Origin: Calothrix sp. PCC 7103
GTDB lineage: Bacteria > Cyanobacteriota > Cyanobacteriia > Cyanobacteriales > Nostocaceae
Reading direction: 5' to 3'
Length of the DNA stretch: 64,000 nucleotides
Assembly (NCBI RefSeq): GCF_000331305.1
Contig: NZ_KB217478.1
Span: 5,429,595-5,493,594, forward strand
How positions within the stretch are numbered: position 1 is the stretch's first letter; the number at the start of each line of letters is the position of its first letter. Under the pieces are notes generated by a model. It did not search any database. It was not told the DNA's origin and was given only the letters and a program-made list of their open reading frames with translations. The position numbers were made by a program, and so were the translations under genes. Below, in pieces: positions 40,998 to 51,332 of the stretch.

Positions 40998-43900
40998 ATG
41001 ACCGCAACAATATCAAACACCAACCTCTCTAGCGTTTACGACCCAAAAGCCGCTGAATCCAAGTGGCAACAGTTTTGGGAAGATAACCATATATATAAGG
41101 CAGACCCCAATAATCAAACCGAACCGTACTGTATCGTTATACCTCCTCCTAACGTTACGGGTAGCTTGCATATGGGACATGCTTTTGATAATTCCCTTAT
41201 CGACACTTTAGTTCGCTACCATCGAATGAAAGGCAAAAACGCCTTATATCTCCCAGGTACCGACCATGCGAGTATTGCTGTACAAGCAATTCTTGAAAAG
41301 CAACTCAAAGCAGAAGGCAAAACTCGTTACGACTTAGGACGCGAAAAGTTTCTCGAAAAGGCTTGGCAGTGGAAGGCTGAGTCAGGAGGGACTATTGTCA
41401 ATCAGTTGCGGCGTTTAGGTGTGTCGGTGGACTGGACGCGCGAACGGTTCACTTTAGATGAGGGTTTATCAAGGGCTGTATTAGAAGCTTTCGTTAAACT
41501 TTATGATGAAGGATTAATATATAGAGGCGAGTATTTAGTAAACTGGTGTCCTGAATCGCAATCGGCAGTTTCAGATTTGGAGGTTGACCAAAAAGAAGTA
41601 AATGGCAACCTTTGGCATTTCCGCTACCCACTCTCTGATAATTCGGGTTTCGTAGAAGTTGCCACAACTCGTCCAGAGACAATGTTAGGTGATACAGCAG
41701 TTGCGGTTAACCCAAACGACGAACGTTATAAAGATTTCATTGGCAAAACTTTAACTTTGCCAATAATGAATCGAGAAATTCCGATTATTGCTGACGAGTT
41801 AGTTGACCCAACCTTTGGTACTGGTTGCGTTAAAGTTACGCCAGCCCATGACCCGAATGATTTTCAAATGGGTAAACGTCACAACTTGCCGTTTATCAAT
41901 ATTATGAACAAAAACGGCGCCCTCAATGAAAACGCCGGAGAATTCCAAGGGCAAGACCGTTTTGTTGCGCGTAAGAATGTTGTTGCAAAGCTGGAAGAGC
42001 TAGGTGTTTTAGTTAAAATTGAAGAGTACAAACATACAGTTCCATATAGTGAAAGAGGTAAGGTTCCTGTTGAACCGCTACTTTCCACGCAGTGGTTTGT
42101 TAAAATTCGTCCTCTAGCAGATAATGCGCTCTCGTTCTTAGATAATCAAAATTCTCCAAACTATGTTCCGCAACGTTGGAGTAAAGTTTATCGTGACTGG
42201 TTAGTTAAGCTCGAAGATTGGTGTATTTCTCGTCAGTTATGGTGGGGTCATCAAATTCCTGCTTGGTACGCTGTTAGCCAAACAAATGGCGAAATTACAG
42301 ATACAACTCCCTTTGTTGTTGCTAAAAACGAAGAAGAAGCAATACAAAAAGCAAAACAACAATTTGGCGAAGATGTAAAACTCGAACGTGACCCAGATGT
42401 ATTAGATACTTGGTTTTCTGCTGGGTTATGGCCGTTTTCAACATTGGGTTGGCCTGAACAAACTTCTGATTTAGCTAAGTATTATCCTACTAGCGTTTTG
42501 GTTACTGGCTTTGACATCATATTTTTCTGGGTAGCTAGAATGACTATGATGGCTGGGCATTTTACTGGACAAATGCCGTTTAAAGATGTTTACATTCACG
42601 GGTTAGTTCTCGATGAGAAGGGCAAAAAAATGTCCAAGTCAGCGGGTAATGGTATTGACCCGTTGTTGCTAATTGAGAAATATGGTACTGATGCACTGCG
42701 ATATACGTTAATTAAAGAAGTTGCTGGCGCCGGACAAGATATTCGTTTAGACTACGACCGTAAGAAAAATGAATCGCAGTCGTTTGAAGCTTCACGTAAT
42801 TTTGCTAACAAACTATGGAATGCTTCGCGGTTCGTAATGATGAACCTAGATGAACAAACTCCTGCACAACTGGGAGTTCCGCAACCAAGTGAAATTAGCG
42901 ATAAGTGGATACTTTCTCGGTATAACCAAGTTATTAAACAAACTAGTAATTACATTGATAATTATGGTTTGGGTGAAGCGGCGAAGGGTCTTTATGAGTT
43001 TATTTGGGGTGATTTTTGCGACCAGTATATAGAACTTGTTAAGTCTCGGTTGCAAAGTGATGCAGACCCAAGTTCGCGAAAAGCTGCACAGCAAACGCTT
43101 GGTTATGTTTTAGAAGGGATTTTGAAGTTACTGCATCCTTATATGCCTCATATTACTGAGGAAATTTGGCATACACTAACTCAAAAAGGCGCCGATTCTA
43201 AGGAAAGTTTATCGTTACAGCGTTATCCAGAGGTTGATGAGGGTCAGATTGATGTAGGGTTGGAAGACTCTTTTGATTTGTTACTTGGGGTTATTCGCAC
43301 TATTCGGAATTTGCGTGCTGAAGCTGATGTTAAACCGGGTGTGAAGGTTGCTATTAATTTGCAGACCGATAGTAGTAGGGAACGTGAGGTTTTAGCTGCT
43401 GGAGAAGTTTATATTAAGGATTTGGCGAAGGTTGAGAGTTTGAGTATTGGTGGTGGGGAGGTAAAGACGGGGGAAAGCACTGAAGTGCTTACAACAACGG
43501 TGCTTACAACCACGATGAAAAAATTCCAAATTCCTCAAAAGTGGCGCCTTTATCTCAATATTATTGGTGTAATACTTTTAGTTAGAGTTGGGTTTGCTGT
43601 TTTTAATGCTATTAATCATGTTGCTGTATTAGCTTGGTTTTTTGAAGTGGTCGGTCTTGGTTTCTCCGGTTGGTATTTGGCAAATAATGTTTTTAACAAA
43701 GAAAAAAGACAGCAAATACTTCAAACTGCATCCAAGTCGGTAGAAAAAGTACCACAACCAACGGTAGAATCTGAGCCTAAGCAAGAAGAAGAAGCTATTG
43801 CAGGTGTTATCGGTACTGTACAAGTTATTTTGCCGTTAACCGGAGTAGTTGATATTGCTGCCTTTTGTGCCAAGCTACAGAAAAAACTTGAAAAAATCGA

Positions 43901-44054
43901 AAACGATATCAAGTCTCTTTCTGCTAGACTTAATAACCCTGGTTTCGTAAATAATGCTTCCCCTGAAGTTGTTCAAGGTGTACGCGATAATTTAGCCGAA
44001 GCCGAAAAACAAGCACAAATCTTACGTGACCGCATTCAAAAATTATCACAATAA
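40998..44054 (+). CDS. valS: Valyl-tRNA synthetase with CAAD membrane-anchoring domain
   Basis: The 1018-residue protein has class I motifs: HMGH at 58-61 in [17 protein letters not shown] and KMSKSAGNG near 545. The editing domain ([17 protein letters not shown]) and the anticodon-binding domain are present. Between that domain and the C-terminal coiled coil lies a 110-residue insert starting at about 839 ([20 protein letters not shown]) with two membrane helices: the CAAD domain. In Anabaena CAAD is known to anchor aminoacyl-tRNA synthetases to thylakoids. The residual coiled coil ([20 protein letters not shown]) completes normal ValRS. Confidence 0.96.
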   Translation: MTATISNTNLSSVYDPKAAESKWQQFWEDNHIYKADPNNQTEPYCIVIPPPNVTGSLHMGHAFDNSLIDTLVRYHRMKGKNALYLPGTDHASIAVQAILEKQLKAEGKTRYDLGREKFLEKAWQWKAESGGTIVNQLRRLGVSVDWTRERFTLDEGLSRAVLEAFVKLYDEGLIYRGEYLVNWCPESQSAVSDLEVDQKEVNGNLWHFRYPLSDNSGFVEVATTRPETMLGDTAVAVNPNDERYKDFIGKTLTLPIMNREIPIIADELVDPTFGTGCVKVTPAHDPNDFQMGKRHNLPFINIMNKNGALNENAGEFQGQDRFVARKNVVAKLEELGVLVKIEEYKHTVPYSERGKVPVEPLLSTQWFVKIRPLADNALSFLDNQNSPNYVPQRWSKVYRDWLVKLEDWCISRQLWWGHQIPAWYAVSQTNGEITDTTPFVVAKNEEEAIQKAKQQFGEDVKLERDPDVLDTWFSAGLWPFSTLGWPEQTSDLAKYYPTSVLVTGFDIIFFWVARMTMMAGHFTGQMPFKDVYIHGLVLDEKGKKMSKSAGNGIDPLLLIEKYGTDALRYTLIKEVAGAGQDIRLDYDRKKNESQSFEASRNFANKLWNASRFVMMNLDEQTPAQLGVPQPSEISDKWILSRYNQVIKQTSNYIDNYGLGEAAKGLYEFIWGDFCDQYIELVKSRLQSDADPSSRKAAQQTLGYVLEGILKLLHPYMPHITEEIWHTLTQKGADSKESLSLQRYPEVDEGQIDVGLEDSFDLLLGVIRTIRNLRAEADVKPGVKVAINLQTDSSREREVLAAGEVYIKDLAKVESLSIGGGEVKTGESTEVLTTTVLTTTMKKFQIPQKWRLYLNIIGVILLVRVGFAVFNAINHVAVLAWFFEVVGLGFSGWYLANNVFNKEKRQQILQTASKSVEKVPQPTVESEPKQEEEAIAGVIGTVQVILPLTGVVDIAAFCAKLQKKLEKIENDIKSLSARLNNPGFVNNASPEVVQGVRDNLAEAEKQAQILRDRIQKLSQ

Positions 44055-44056
44055 AT

Positions 44057-44084
44057 GTAGAGACGCGATTAATCGCGTCTCTAC
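44057..44084. repeat. 28-bp perfect palindrome, copy 2 (likely valS terminator)
   Basis: Arms GTAGAGACGCGATT and its exact complement, two bases after the valS stop. It differs from the copy at 4275 by T to C in one arm and A to G in the other. Confidence 0.85.
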
Positions 44085-44096
44085 AAACCATTACTT

Positions 44097-44543
44097 ATGT
44101 TGTATCTAGCCCAAGTACATAAAAACGAATTTCTCGAACAATACCAGTTACGTTTGTTAGCTCGTAAAGAAGCTGAAAATATGTGGGCTACTATTCCTGA
44201 AGAAGCGTTTATTCTTTTGGGTAAAAGTAGTGCGCTGACCGAAAAGCTACTGGTTTTAGTTGAACTTTCACCCACTGGTGATATTGAACGACTCGAAGAT
44301 GCTACAAATTGGGTACTATCGTTAGTAAATACTTACTTAACGACTGGCATTACCCCAGATTTTCTGACGCAAGAAAAAGAACGCGCGGAACAATGGCGCC
44401 AAAATTTAACTTTACAAAACCAAGATTTAGCACGTCGCTCTTTAGAATTAGAAGCACGACGCGAACAAATTCAAGCTTTAGAAGAAAGTTTAAAGCGTGA
44501 GAAAAGCACCTTCGGTAATGGTAGTCATCCTGAAGAAAGCTAG
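44097..44543 (+). CDS. Conserved hypothetical protein with C-terminal coiled coil
   Basis: The 148-residue protein starts MLYLAQVHKNEFLEQYQLRL. A helical core follows (KEAENMWATIPEEAFILLGK, then TEKLLVLVELSPTGDIERLE) and a coiled coil at about 100-138 (EKERAEQWRQNLTLQNQDLA). I recognise it only as a cyanobacterial protein of unknown role. It may be read with valS. Its stop overlaps the stop of the methyltransferase on the other strand by four bases. Confidence 0.65.
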   Translation: MLYLAQVHKNEFLEQYQLRLLARKEAENMWATIPEEAFILLGKSSALTEKLLVLVELSPTGDIERLEDATNWVLSLVNTYLTTGITPDFLTQEKERAEQWRQNLTLQNQDLARRSLELEARREQIQALEESLKREKSTFGNGSHPEES

Positions 44544-45412
44544 GAGACTGCAAGTAACCCTGTTTTACAAAGCAGTACTATGCTACTTTGCTCTTGCGTT
44601 TCTTTATGTGCTTGATTGAGCTTCATTAACATTTCTACTAACCAAGCTAATTTTACCTGTCGCTTGAGGCGCCGTAGCTCCTTCCATACACATAGTGATT
44701 CTGCGACTCTCCAACCATATTTTTGAAAAAAGCTTGTTCCTTCTTGAGGAGCAAATAACAAAGTTTTATTTCCACTAGCAAAATATTGGTCAAATATTTT
44801 ACGAGCGTAGATATTATCATAATTTTGTAGAGTGTCTGCTGACTCTAACTCAAATAACCACCAGTTCAAGTTTGATTGTTCATAAATATCAGCAGCAATA
44901 GATGCTACTTGTGCTTCTGGTAAATAAGAAAGAAGTCCTTCAGTAATTACAAGTGCTTGCTTAGAGTTTTTGGTAATCTCAGCAAATAAACGTTTTCTCA
45001 ACGAAATATCTGTAATATCTAACTTAACTCGCTCCAAAGTACAAACAGGTGTAGCTTGTAAGAGTTTTTGTTCCTTTTCAGTCAAAATATCAGCAAAATC
45101 AACTTCAACCCAGCGAAGCGACGCAGGAAGATTTAATCGATAAGGACGAGTATCTAGTCCTGCTGCTAAGTTTAATACTGTATCAATCTTGTGAGACTGA
45201 ACCAACTTTTCAATTTGTTCATCGATAAGACGAGTACGAAGCGCTATTGCATTGGTAATTTTTTTCTTTTCTCCAAGCACCTCAACCAGCATCGCTCCTT
45301 TGCCACCTGCAAGTAAACGTGCGTAAGGGTCATGAAATAAAGCATCAGCGCGTTCGCTTTCCAAAGCACGATACATTGCTACCAAATAGGCAGTATCTGC
45401 AATATTTTGCAT
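44540..45412 (-). CDS. Class I SAM methyltransferase, LCMT/TIGR00027-like
   Basis: The 290-residue protein has the family start TAYLVAMYRALESERADALF and HDPYARLLAG. The SAM-binding loop is VLNLAAGLDTRPYRLNLPAS, followed by WVEVDFADILTEKEQKL. ITEGLLSYLPEAQVASIA is the typical GVLMYL-like motif. Relatives methylate small-molecule or protein carboxyls; the substrate here is unknown. The frame is intact. Confidence 0.88.
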   Translation of the reverse strand: MQNIADTAYLVAMYRALESERADALFHDPYARLLAGGKGAMLVEVLGEKKKITNAIALRTRLIDEQIEKLVQSHKIDTVLNLAAGLDTRPYRLNLPASLRWVEVDFADILTEKEQKLLQATPVCTLERVKLDITDISLRKRLFAEITKNSKQALVITEGLLSYLPEAQVASIAADIYEQSNLNWWLFELESADTLQNYDNIYARKIFDQYFASGNKTLLFAPQEGTSFFQKYGWRVAESLCVWKELRRLKRQVKLAWLVEMLMKLNQAHKETQEQSSIVLLCKTGLLAVS

Positions 45413-45518
45413 GTGTATAATAATTTATTTATAAATATTTCTGTTGTAGATACATAAAGGAGATATAAAATGGCGCCTACGCTATTTACTAATACACTTC
45501 AATAATTGATTGTCAGGA

Positions 45519-45533
45519 AGAAACCTGGTTTCT
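45519..45533. repeat. AGAAACCTGGTTTCT palindrome variant
   Basis: The same palindrome as at 5210 with C to T at position 8, in the upstream region of the secreted protein at 45601. Confidence 0.8.
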
Positions 45534-45600
45534 ATATCTGGGAACAGATAATGGTATTATAAACGTCTTTAACTAATCCCAACCAGAAAGCTGTACGTCA

Positions 45601-46281
45601 ATGAACTCAAATAAGCTATCAACTGCTTGCTTATTCTTACTAATTCTATCAACCAGCGCACCCTTCAATTTGCGCGCATTAGCATCAGATATAAGCGACA
45701 TTAAACCATCAATACAGCAAGCAGCACTAAGAAAATTATCTAAAAAAGTTAGTACACCTATTGAAAAATTGGAAATTGTTTATACATTTAAACCAACTTT
45801 TCGGACTATTGGTAAAAGTGGATTTGGATTTGTAGTTGTTGACAAACGTAACGGTAAAATATTTGACATAGCAGTAGATTCTAATGGACAAGAAATGAAT
45901 ATAGAAAAATTAGCGCAACAAGATAAAACTGCTTATGCATCTAAATATGGAAAACTATCACAAGGTTTATTTGAAAAACTTGCAGATACTAAACCTAATG
46001 AGGAAATCTCTGTAGTAATTAAATTAAAAGTAGAACGTCAAGATGTAAAAAGTATTCAGGCGCCAGTTCCAGCCAGTACAGATACGCAACAGCAAACTAT
46101 AGAAAACGAACGAGTTGTGAATGAAGCAATTAATAAAATTGAAGAATTAGGATTTAATGTAAATGGTGATAACTCCAGTCCCGCAGTATACGGAAATTTA
46201 ACCCCCACTCAAATACGCGCAATAGAAAAGCTAGATATCGTTGATAGCATTGATTACGAAGCAGTAAATCAACCTGGGTGA
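45601..46281 (+). CDS. Secreted hypothetical protein, propeptide-like
   Basis: The 226-residue protein has a signal peptide (KLSTACLFLLILSTSAPFN). The first domain has YTFKPTFRTIGKSGFGFVVV and DKRNGKIFDIAVDSNGQEM. The second has EEISVVIKLKVERQDV and a later NEAINKIEELGFNVN-x-TPTQIRAIEKLDIVDSIDYE, a layout like the inhibitor I9 or fervidolysin propeptide of subtilisin-type proteases. No protease domain follows, so it may be a stand-alone inhibitor. This is inference from fold-like pattern only. Confidence 0.6.
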   Translation: MNSNKLSTACLFLLILSTSAPFNLRALASDISDIKPSIQQAALRKLSKKVSTPIEKLEIVYTFKPTFRTIGKSGFGFVVVDKRNGKIFDIAVDSNGQEMNIEKLAQQDKTAYASKYGKLSQGLFEKLADTKPNEEISVVIKLKVERQDVKSIQAPVPASTDTQQQTIENERVVNEAINKIEELGFNVNGDNSSPAVYGNLTPTQIRAIEKLDIVDSIDYEAVNQPG

Positions 46282-46425
46282 TAATATCCAAGTCTTCAAC
46301 ACCAAAGATGCTAGACCATTTGGCGCCTTAGATAAAACATAATTCATAAAATAATTAAACTAGAGTGTGTTACAGCATGAAAAACCATCAATAAAATTAA
46401 AAAATAAAGTAGCTGTAACGCACCA

Positions 46426-46831
46426 TTAATTAATTTTATAAGGGTAAAGAGCTTTTACAGCAGCCAAACGAACTTCTTCGTTTTCATCATAAACTAACTG
46501 TGCTAAAACTGTTTCTGACGTATTCTTATGGCTCTTCCGTAGTTAGCGTGCTAAATATGTTGGTAAATTAGCTTATAATCCTTACTATGCTTATCTTACA
46601 GCCATTATTCCCTTTATAAAAAAAATTACTGAAATTTAAACTATAAGAGCCTGTAAGCCTTGAAAATAAAGGATAATTATCGATTTCAATTAAAATTTAG
46701 CACGCTATATACGAAAGAACCGGATTTTGAGCAACAGCAAAGCGTGTTTTTACCTGAATACTTATAGCTAACTCTCGCAAACGTTCTGAAGGTGTAGTTT
46801 TATCTAACGCTTCTTCCAAACTTTGACTCAT
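46426..46831 (-). pseudogene. HEAT/LRV-repeat gene broken by a small element
   Basis: The ATG at 46831 gives MSQSLEEALDKTTPSERLRE, LAISIQVKTRFAVAQNPVLS and then a stop in the element. On the far side the frame resumes as KSHKNTSETVLAQLVYDENE, EVRLAAVKALYPYKIN and a stop at 46426. Both parts fit repeats of the form VAQNPxTSxExLxQLxxDxxxxVRxAV. With the 164-bp insert removed the two parts join roughly, allowing for one small frame change. Confidence 0.6.
46544..46707. mobile_element. 164-bp MITE-like element with terminal inverted repeats
   Basis: Ends TAGCGTGCTAAAT (46544-46556) and ATTTAGCACGCTA (46695-46707) are exact inverted repeats. The interior is A/T-rich and non-coding. It interrupts a HEAT-repeat gene. 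Confidence 0.65.
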
Positions 46832-46893
46832 GGTGACAGAATAATAAGTACTATCTATATATACTTATTATTCCCTATGTAGATAAAAAATTA

Positions 46894-47095
46894 CCTTTGC
46901 GTCCTTCGCGTCCTTTGCGGTTATTTTTTCAACTCCCTACTCTGTGTCCTCTGTGTCTCTGTGGTAAATAAATTAATATTTAGAGATTTTTGCAAACAAA
47001 GCAAGTTGATCAGATTCTTCGCTTTGCTCAGAATGACATTTTGTATCTTAAAAAAGTCACTATATTTGCAACGGGCAAGGATGCCCGTTCCACAA
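46894..47095. repeat. Cluster of four dispersed repeats downstream of the AarF gene
   Basis: In order: GCGTCCTTCGCGTCCTTTGC at about 46899, CTCTGTGTCCTCTGTGTCTC at 46940, the half family A palindrome at 47013-47038, and a family B hairpin (AACGGGCAAGGATGCCCGTT, 47070-47089). No gene lies between 46832 and 47113. Confidence 0.7.
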
Positions 47096-47113
47096 CAAGA
47101 ATCATCTTACAAA

Positions 47114-49108
47114 TTAGGGAGAGGTAGTGCGAACTTCTGTTGCTGCTAATAATTCTCTAACAACTATTGCCGCAGCTTTTTGTGCAATTTGACCCGTTAT
47201 TTGTTGCCCTAACTTTTGTACACCAGGGTTAAAAAGTATTTGGGTAAGTTGAGGCGCCAGTTGATTTGCATCAAACCCGCGTGTTTCTTGTAAAATTTTG
47301 GCAATGTTCTTGATATGTTCTAACGTTTGCTGCTGGTCGGTGTTGGCAGCAGGTGCCTCTGTGACTGCGGTTAGCCCAACTTGTTGACGCAGTAAGGATG
47401 TAAAATTGTGTAGTGCGTTTCTTCGTAACCCATCGACACTTTTGAATAATTCGTCAACAAGTTTTTCACGAATATACTGACCACGTTCGGATGATAGAAA
47501 GTCGAGTGCTTGGTTGAGTACTAAGTTAAAGTCGTACTCTTGGTTGCCACGCGCGTTCTTTAACAAATTTTCTAAACGGTTCCAACGGAAGCTACCATCT
47601 TTAAATAATAAGTCTCTTAAAGAGTTTCTTAATTGCGGCGCTGGGTCGGTTAATAATCGTTTTGCGACATATGGATATGCTTCGCTCAATACTTTAAAGT
47701 TGGGGTCGATGTAAATAGCGATACCTTCGAGTGTTACCAAGGAGCGAATAATCAACGCATAATAAGGGGGTACACGGAAGGGATACTCGTACATCAATTC
47801 TGACAGGTCGTCAGTTATACTTTTGATGTTAAAGTCGGCAACACTGGCGCCTTGAGCATTAGCAAAGACTTTGGCAAATGCTGGGACTATTGGCGTTAAG
47901 TCTGTATCAGGGGTGAGAAAATCTAGATTGACGTAATCTTGAGCTAAACCTTCAAAATCTCGGTTGACCACGTGAACAATAGCTTCGATTAAACCATAAC
48001 GCTGTGCTGGTTGAACTTCGCTCATCATCCCAAAGTCTAAATAAGCGAGCTTTCCATCAGGTGTAGCAAGTAAGTTACCTGGGTGAGGGTCTGCGTGGAA
48101 GAATCCATGTTCTAGTAATTGCCGCAGCGAACACTGTACACCAACTTCGATTAAATAACGAGCGTCGATACCTTGCGCGCGCAATTCCTCAGTTTGATTT
48201 AATTTTGTTCCATATATCCATTCCATCGTTAACACACGACGGTTTGTATACTCCCAATAAATTTTGGGAACGTAAATATCTTTAATATGACCGTAAAGTT
48301 GGAAAAATCGCTCTGCGTTTTCACCTTCGTGGATATAGTCCATTTCCTCGAAGATACGTTCACCCAACTCATCGAGTATTCCCACTAAGTCGCTACGTAC
48401 CCGCTTTACAGCCCGTTGTGCCAATCCAGCAAGTTTACGAAGCAAGTATAAATCTATAGCGATAGCTTCGCGTAAGTCAGGACGTTGAATTTTTACGGCA
48501 ACTTCTTCCCCGCTGAAAAGCTTTGCTTTGTATACCTGTCCTAACGAAGCAGCAGCTATAGGGTGAGGTGAAATTTCTGCGTAAACTTCGTGTGGCTTTT
48601 GCCCAAGTTCTTCTTCTATAAATTGATATGCTATTTCGTTTGGAAACGCAGGTAGTTTATCTTGTAGCTGCGTTAATTCTTCTAAATATACAACAGGTAC
48701 CAAATCTGGGCGTGTTGATAAAGCTTGTCCAATTTTTATATACGCTGGCCCAAGTTTGGTCAGCAGTTTACGAAACTGTACAGCGCGCTTGATGTCGTTT
48801 TTTACTTTGACACCTCGTTTTCCATCCCACCATATCCCAAAAGCAAACGCCAATGTTGGCGCCAATACCTTGAATATTCTTTTCAATACCCTGAATAGAC
48901 GCGACTGATAGTAAAGCGCAATTGCATCAGCATCGTACTTCAACTGCAAATCACTATTGCCGAAAGTCGAAGTTACCGCTCTTGGAGGTAAGTTTGCTAA
49001 CTCTCCTGGTGCGCTATTTAAAGCCATAACTTGAACCTCAGTCAGCGTCTCGGGATGACTTTCTTTTTCAAGCACTAGGTCTGGTTGGGAAACTCTATTC
49101 ACGTTCAT
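47114..49108 (-). CDS. AarF/UbiB/ABC1 family atypical kinase
   Basis: The 664-residue protein has the defining motifs: KxGQ in LGPAYIKIGQALSTRPDLVP, the alanine-rich loop AAASLGQVYKA, VAVKIQRPDL, E in FEEMDYIHEGENAERF, HADPHPGNLL as catalytic loop and LAYLDFGMMSEV as DFG. ABC1 proteins support quinone or prenyl-lipid metabolism in membranes, and in plants at plastoglobules. The 100-residue C-terminal extension has two hydrophobic stretches. The frame is intact. The stop region is packed with dispersed repeats. Confidence 0.93.
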   Translation of the reverse strand: MNVNRVSQPDLVLEKESHPETLTEVQVMALNSAPGELANLPPRAVTSTFGNSDLQLKYDADAIALYYQSRLFRVLKRIFKVLAPTLAFAFGIWWDGKRGVKVKNDIKRAVQFRKLLTKLGPAYIKIGQALSTRPDLVPVVYLEELTQLQDKLPAFPNEIAYQFIEEELGQKPHEVYAEISPHPIAAASLGQVYKAKLFSGEEVAVKIQRPDLREAIAIDLYLLRKLAGLAQRAVKRVRSDLVGILDELGERIFEEMDYIHEGENAERFFQLYGHIKDIYVPKIYWEYTNRRVLTMEWIYGTKLNQTEELRAQGIDARYLIEVGVQCSLRQLLEHGFFHADPHPGNLLATPDGKLAYLDFGMMSEVQPAQRYGLIEAIVHVVNRDFEGLAQDYVNLDFLTPDTDLTPIVPAFAKVFANAQGASVADFNIKSITDDLSELMYEYPFRVPPYYALIIRSLVTLEGIAIYIDPNFKVLSEAYPYVAKRLLTDPAPQLRNSLRDLLFKDGSFRWNRLENLLKNARGNQEYDFNLVLNQALDFLSSERGQYIREKLVDELFKSVDGLRRNALHNFTSLLRQQVGLTAVTEAPAANTDQQQTLEHIKNIAKILQETRGFDANQLAPQLTQILFNPGVQKLGQQITGQIAQKAAAIVVRELLAATEVRTTSP

Positions 49109-49450
49109 GAACTACCACCACAGCTATATTGTTAAGTATTGTAACAAGTAATAAATTAATATTAAATTAATTACACCAAGGCGCCTCTATATTTCAGCTT
49201 AACTTGCTTCAGTAAAAGGGATGTACCCAAAAAACCGCCAATATTATGTTAGCGAGCCGACAATAAGCAGTCACGAGGCATTAGAGATACAACATTGGGT
49301 ATAGGAGTGAGTACTAAAATTTGTACTTAAACCAAGCTTTGTCACTGATTATTGCGACAAAAGTAAAACCATACCAGGTTTGATAAACTCATACTTGACG
49401 GGATAATTTGATGGTATCCCGCTTCTCAAAAGGCACGGAGATTTAGCTGG
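49109..49450. other. Divergent promoter region between AarF kinase and recN
   Basis: 342 bases without a gene. A dyad AGTAC-N8-GTACT at 49310-49327 lies 124 bases before recN. Its half-sites match the cyanobacterial LexA box, but the spacing is 4 bases longer than the known box, so SOS control is only possible. Confidence 0.4.
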
Positions 49451-51217
49451 ATGTTGCGAGTTCTACGAATCGAGAATTTTGCCCTCATCGACCAATTAGA
49501 ACTTGAATTTGGAACTGGATTGAATGTTCTAACTGGTGAAACTGGTGCGGGAAAGTCGATTATACTCGATGCTATTGATGCGGTCTTGGGTGGCAAAGTC
49601 TCAAGTCGTGTAATTCGTACTGGTACTAATCGCTCACTAGTCGAAGCTACTTTTGTTTCTGACTCAGCTTTAGCGAATTGGTTAAACGAACAAGAAATTG
49701 ATTTAATCGATGATAATTTACTAATCGTTAGCCGCGAAATTTCTATTACTGCCAGTAATGTTCGCAGTCGGTCGCGTTTAAACGGTGTACTTGTTAATCG
49801 TCAAGTCATGAACGAGTTACGCGAAAGATTGGTCGAAATTACTGCCCAAGGACAAAGTGTCTTGGTTGGACAATCTTCTCAAGTTCGCGACTGGTTAGAC
49901 GTTTACGGTGGTAGTACACTTCCCCAACACCGTGATGTTGTTGCAGGTGCTTATGTCACCTACCAACAAGCGCATTTAGCTTTAGAACAGCGTCGCACAT
50001 CCGACCGCGAACGTTTACAGCAACTCGATTTACTAACTTATCAAGTAACTGAACTTGGCGCCGCAAATTTAGACGACCCCGACGAATTTGAACTACTCCA
50101 ACAGGAACGCGAACGTCTTACCCACGTCGTTGATTTGCAGCAAATGAGTTATAAAATATACCAAGCTTTATATCAAAATGATGGTGATGCTCTTACTGTT
50201 ACAGATTTACTCGGTGATAGTGAAGGCGCCTTAACAGACATGGTTGAGTACGACAAAGAGCTACAACCATTATTAGATTTAATATGTGATGCTCAAACAG
50301 CAGTTTGCGAAGTCGCGCGACAAATAAATGCTTATGGTGAAAATCTTGAAGCTGACCCGCAGCGTTTAGAAGAAGTCGAGGAAAGAATTCGCGAACTCAA
50401 ACAAATTATTCGTAAATACGGGCCAACATTAGCGGATGCCATTGCCCATTACAACCGTACACAAGCCGAGTTAGCAGCACTGACCAACTCAGAACAATCT
50501 ATTGAGAGTTTGGAAAAGCAAGAAAAAGCTTGTTTCGACAAATTAATCAAAGCTTGTAACAAGTTAACGCAATTACGGCGCCAAGCTGGTGAGAAATTAG
50601 AAGCTGAGTTAATTCGCGAACTCAAACCGTTAGCAATGGAAAAAGTGCAGTTCAAAGTTGATATTACCCCAACTACACCAACATCCACGGGCGCCGATAA
50701 AATTACCTTTATGTTTAGCCCCAACCCAGGTGAACCTTTACAACCCTTGTCAGAAACTGCTAGTGGTGGGGAAATGAGTCGATTTTTACTCGCACTCAAA
50801 GCTTGTTTTTCACTTCAGGAGGCGCCGGATACAATGGTATTCGATGAAATTGACGTTGGAGTATCAGGAAGAGTCGCGCAAAGCATCGCCGAAAAACTCC
50901 ACCAAATTAGCTATCAACAGCAAGTATTATGCGTCACTCACCAACCTCTCGTAGCGGCAATGGCAGACAGACATTTCCGCGTCTCCAAGCAAGTAATAAA
51001 TCAAGCACGTAAAAAAGAAAACAACGGGCACGCAGAAGAACGTACAGTAGTAAGAGTCGTAACCCTAGACAACTTAACAAAGCGTCGCGACGAACTTGCA
51101 CAGCTAGCAGGAGGAAAATCTGCCCAAGATGCCATAGCTTTCGCTGACTCACTACTTGTACAAGCACAACACCACCGTAATAAACTAGCAACGGATGATA
51201 AACTTCGCAACGGATGA
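49451..51217 (+). CDS. recN: DNA repair protein RecN
   Basis: The 588-residue SMC-like ATPase has MLRVLRIENFALIDQLELEF, then Walker A GETGAGKS (29-36), VNRQVMNELRERLVEITAQG, two coiled-coil arms and the C-terminal ABC head with ETASGGEMSRFLLALK (signature) and TMVFDEIDVGVSGRVAQ (Walker B). RecN gathers broken DNA ends for recombination. After the end of homology (DSLLVQAQHHRNKL) a short tail ATDDKLRNG comes from the AACGGATGA repeat. Confidence 0.96.
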   Translation: MLRVLRIENFALIDQLELEFGTGLNVLTGETGAGKSIILDAIDAVLGGKVSSRVIRTGTNRSLVEATFVSDSALANWLNEQEIDLIDDNLLIVSREISITASNVRSRSRLNGVLVNRQVMNELRERLVEITAQGQSVLVGQSSQVRDWLDVYGGSTLPQHRDVVAGAYVTYQQAHLALEQRRTSDRERLQQLDLLTYQVTELGAANLDDPDEFELLQQERERLTHVVDLQQMSYKIYQALYQNDGDALTVTDLLGDSEGALTDMVEYDKELQPLLDLICDAQTAVCEVARQINAYGENLEADPQRLEEVEERIRELKQIIRKYGPTLADAIAHYNRTQAELAALTNSEQSIESLEKQEKACFDKLIKACNKLTQLRRQAGEKLEAELIRELKPLAMEKVQFKVDITPTTPTSTGADKITFMFSPNPGEPLQPLSETASGGEMSRFLLALKACFSLQEAPDTMVFDEIDVGVSGRVAQSIAEKLHQISYQQQVLCVTHQPLVAAMADRHFRVSKQVINQARKKENNGHAEERTVVRVVTLDNLTKRRDELAQLAGGKSAQDAIAFADSLLVQAQHHRNKLATDDKLRNG

Positions 51218-51280
51218 TGAACGGATGTAACGGATGATTTTGCCCTTATCCGTTACATCCGTTGTATCCGTTGCCAAATT
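51188..51280. repeat. AACGGATGTAACGGATGA short tandem repeats, both orientations
   Basis: At least four AACGGATG units run through the recN stop. They are followed by the inverted set TCCGTTACATCCGTTGTATC at about 51249, giving a long imperfect hairpin. The same unit forms the tail of the PLP gene at 8291-8324. Confidence 0.8.
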
Positions 51281-51332
51281 TACATTTTGAAACAATTATC
51301 GGAAATTTGGGAATCATAACTGTAGTAAAACT

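Noticed and set aside
46961-47149. 62-codon plus-strand frame at the AarF 3' end
   Set aside because: It runs through three dispersed repeats and the antisense of the AarF end.
49310-49327. NtcA or LexA site before recN
   Set aside because: The dyad has N10 spacing for GTA/TAC and a half-site spacing 4 bases too long for LexA, so neither call is safe.
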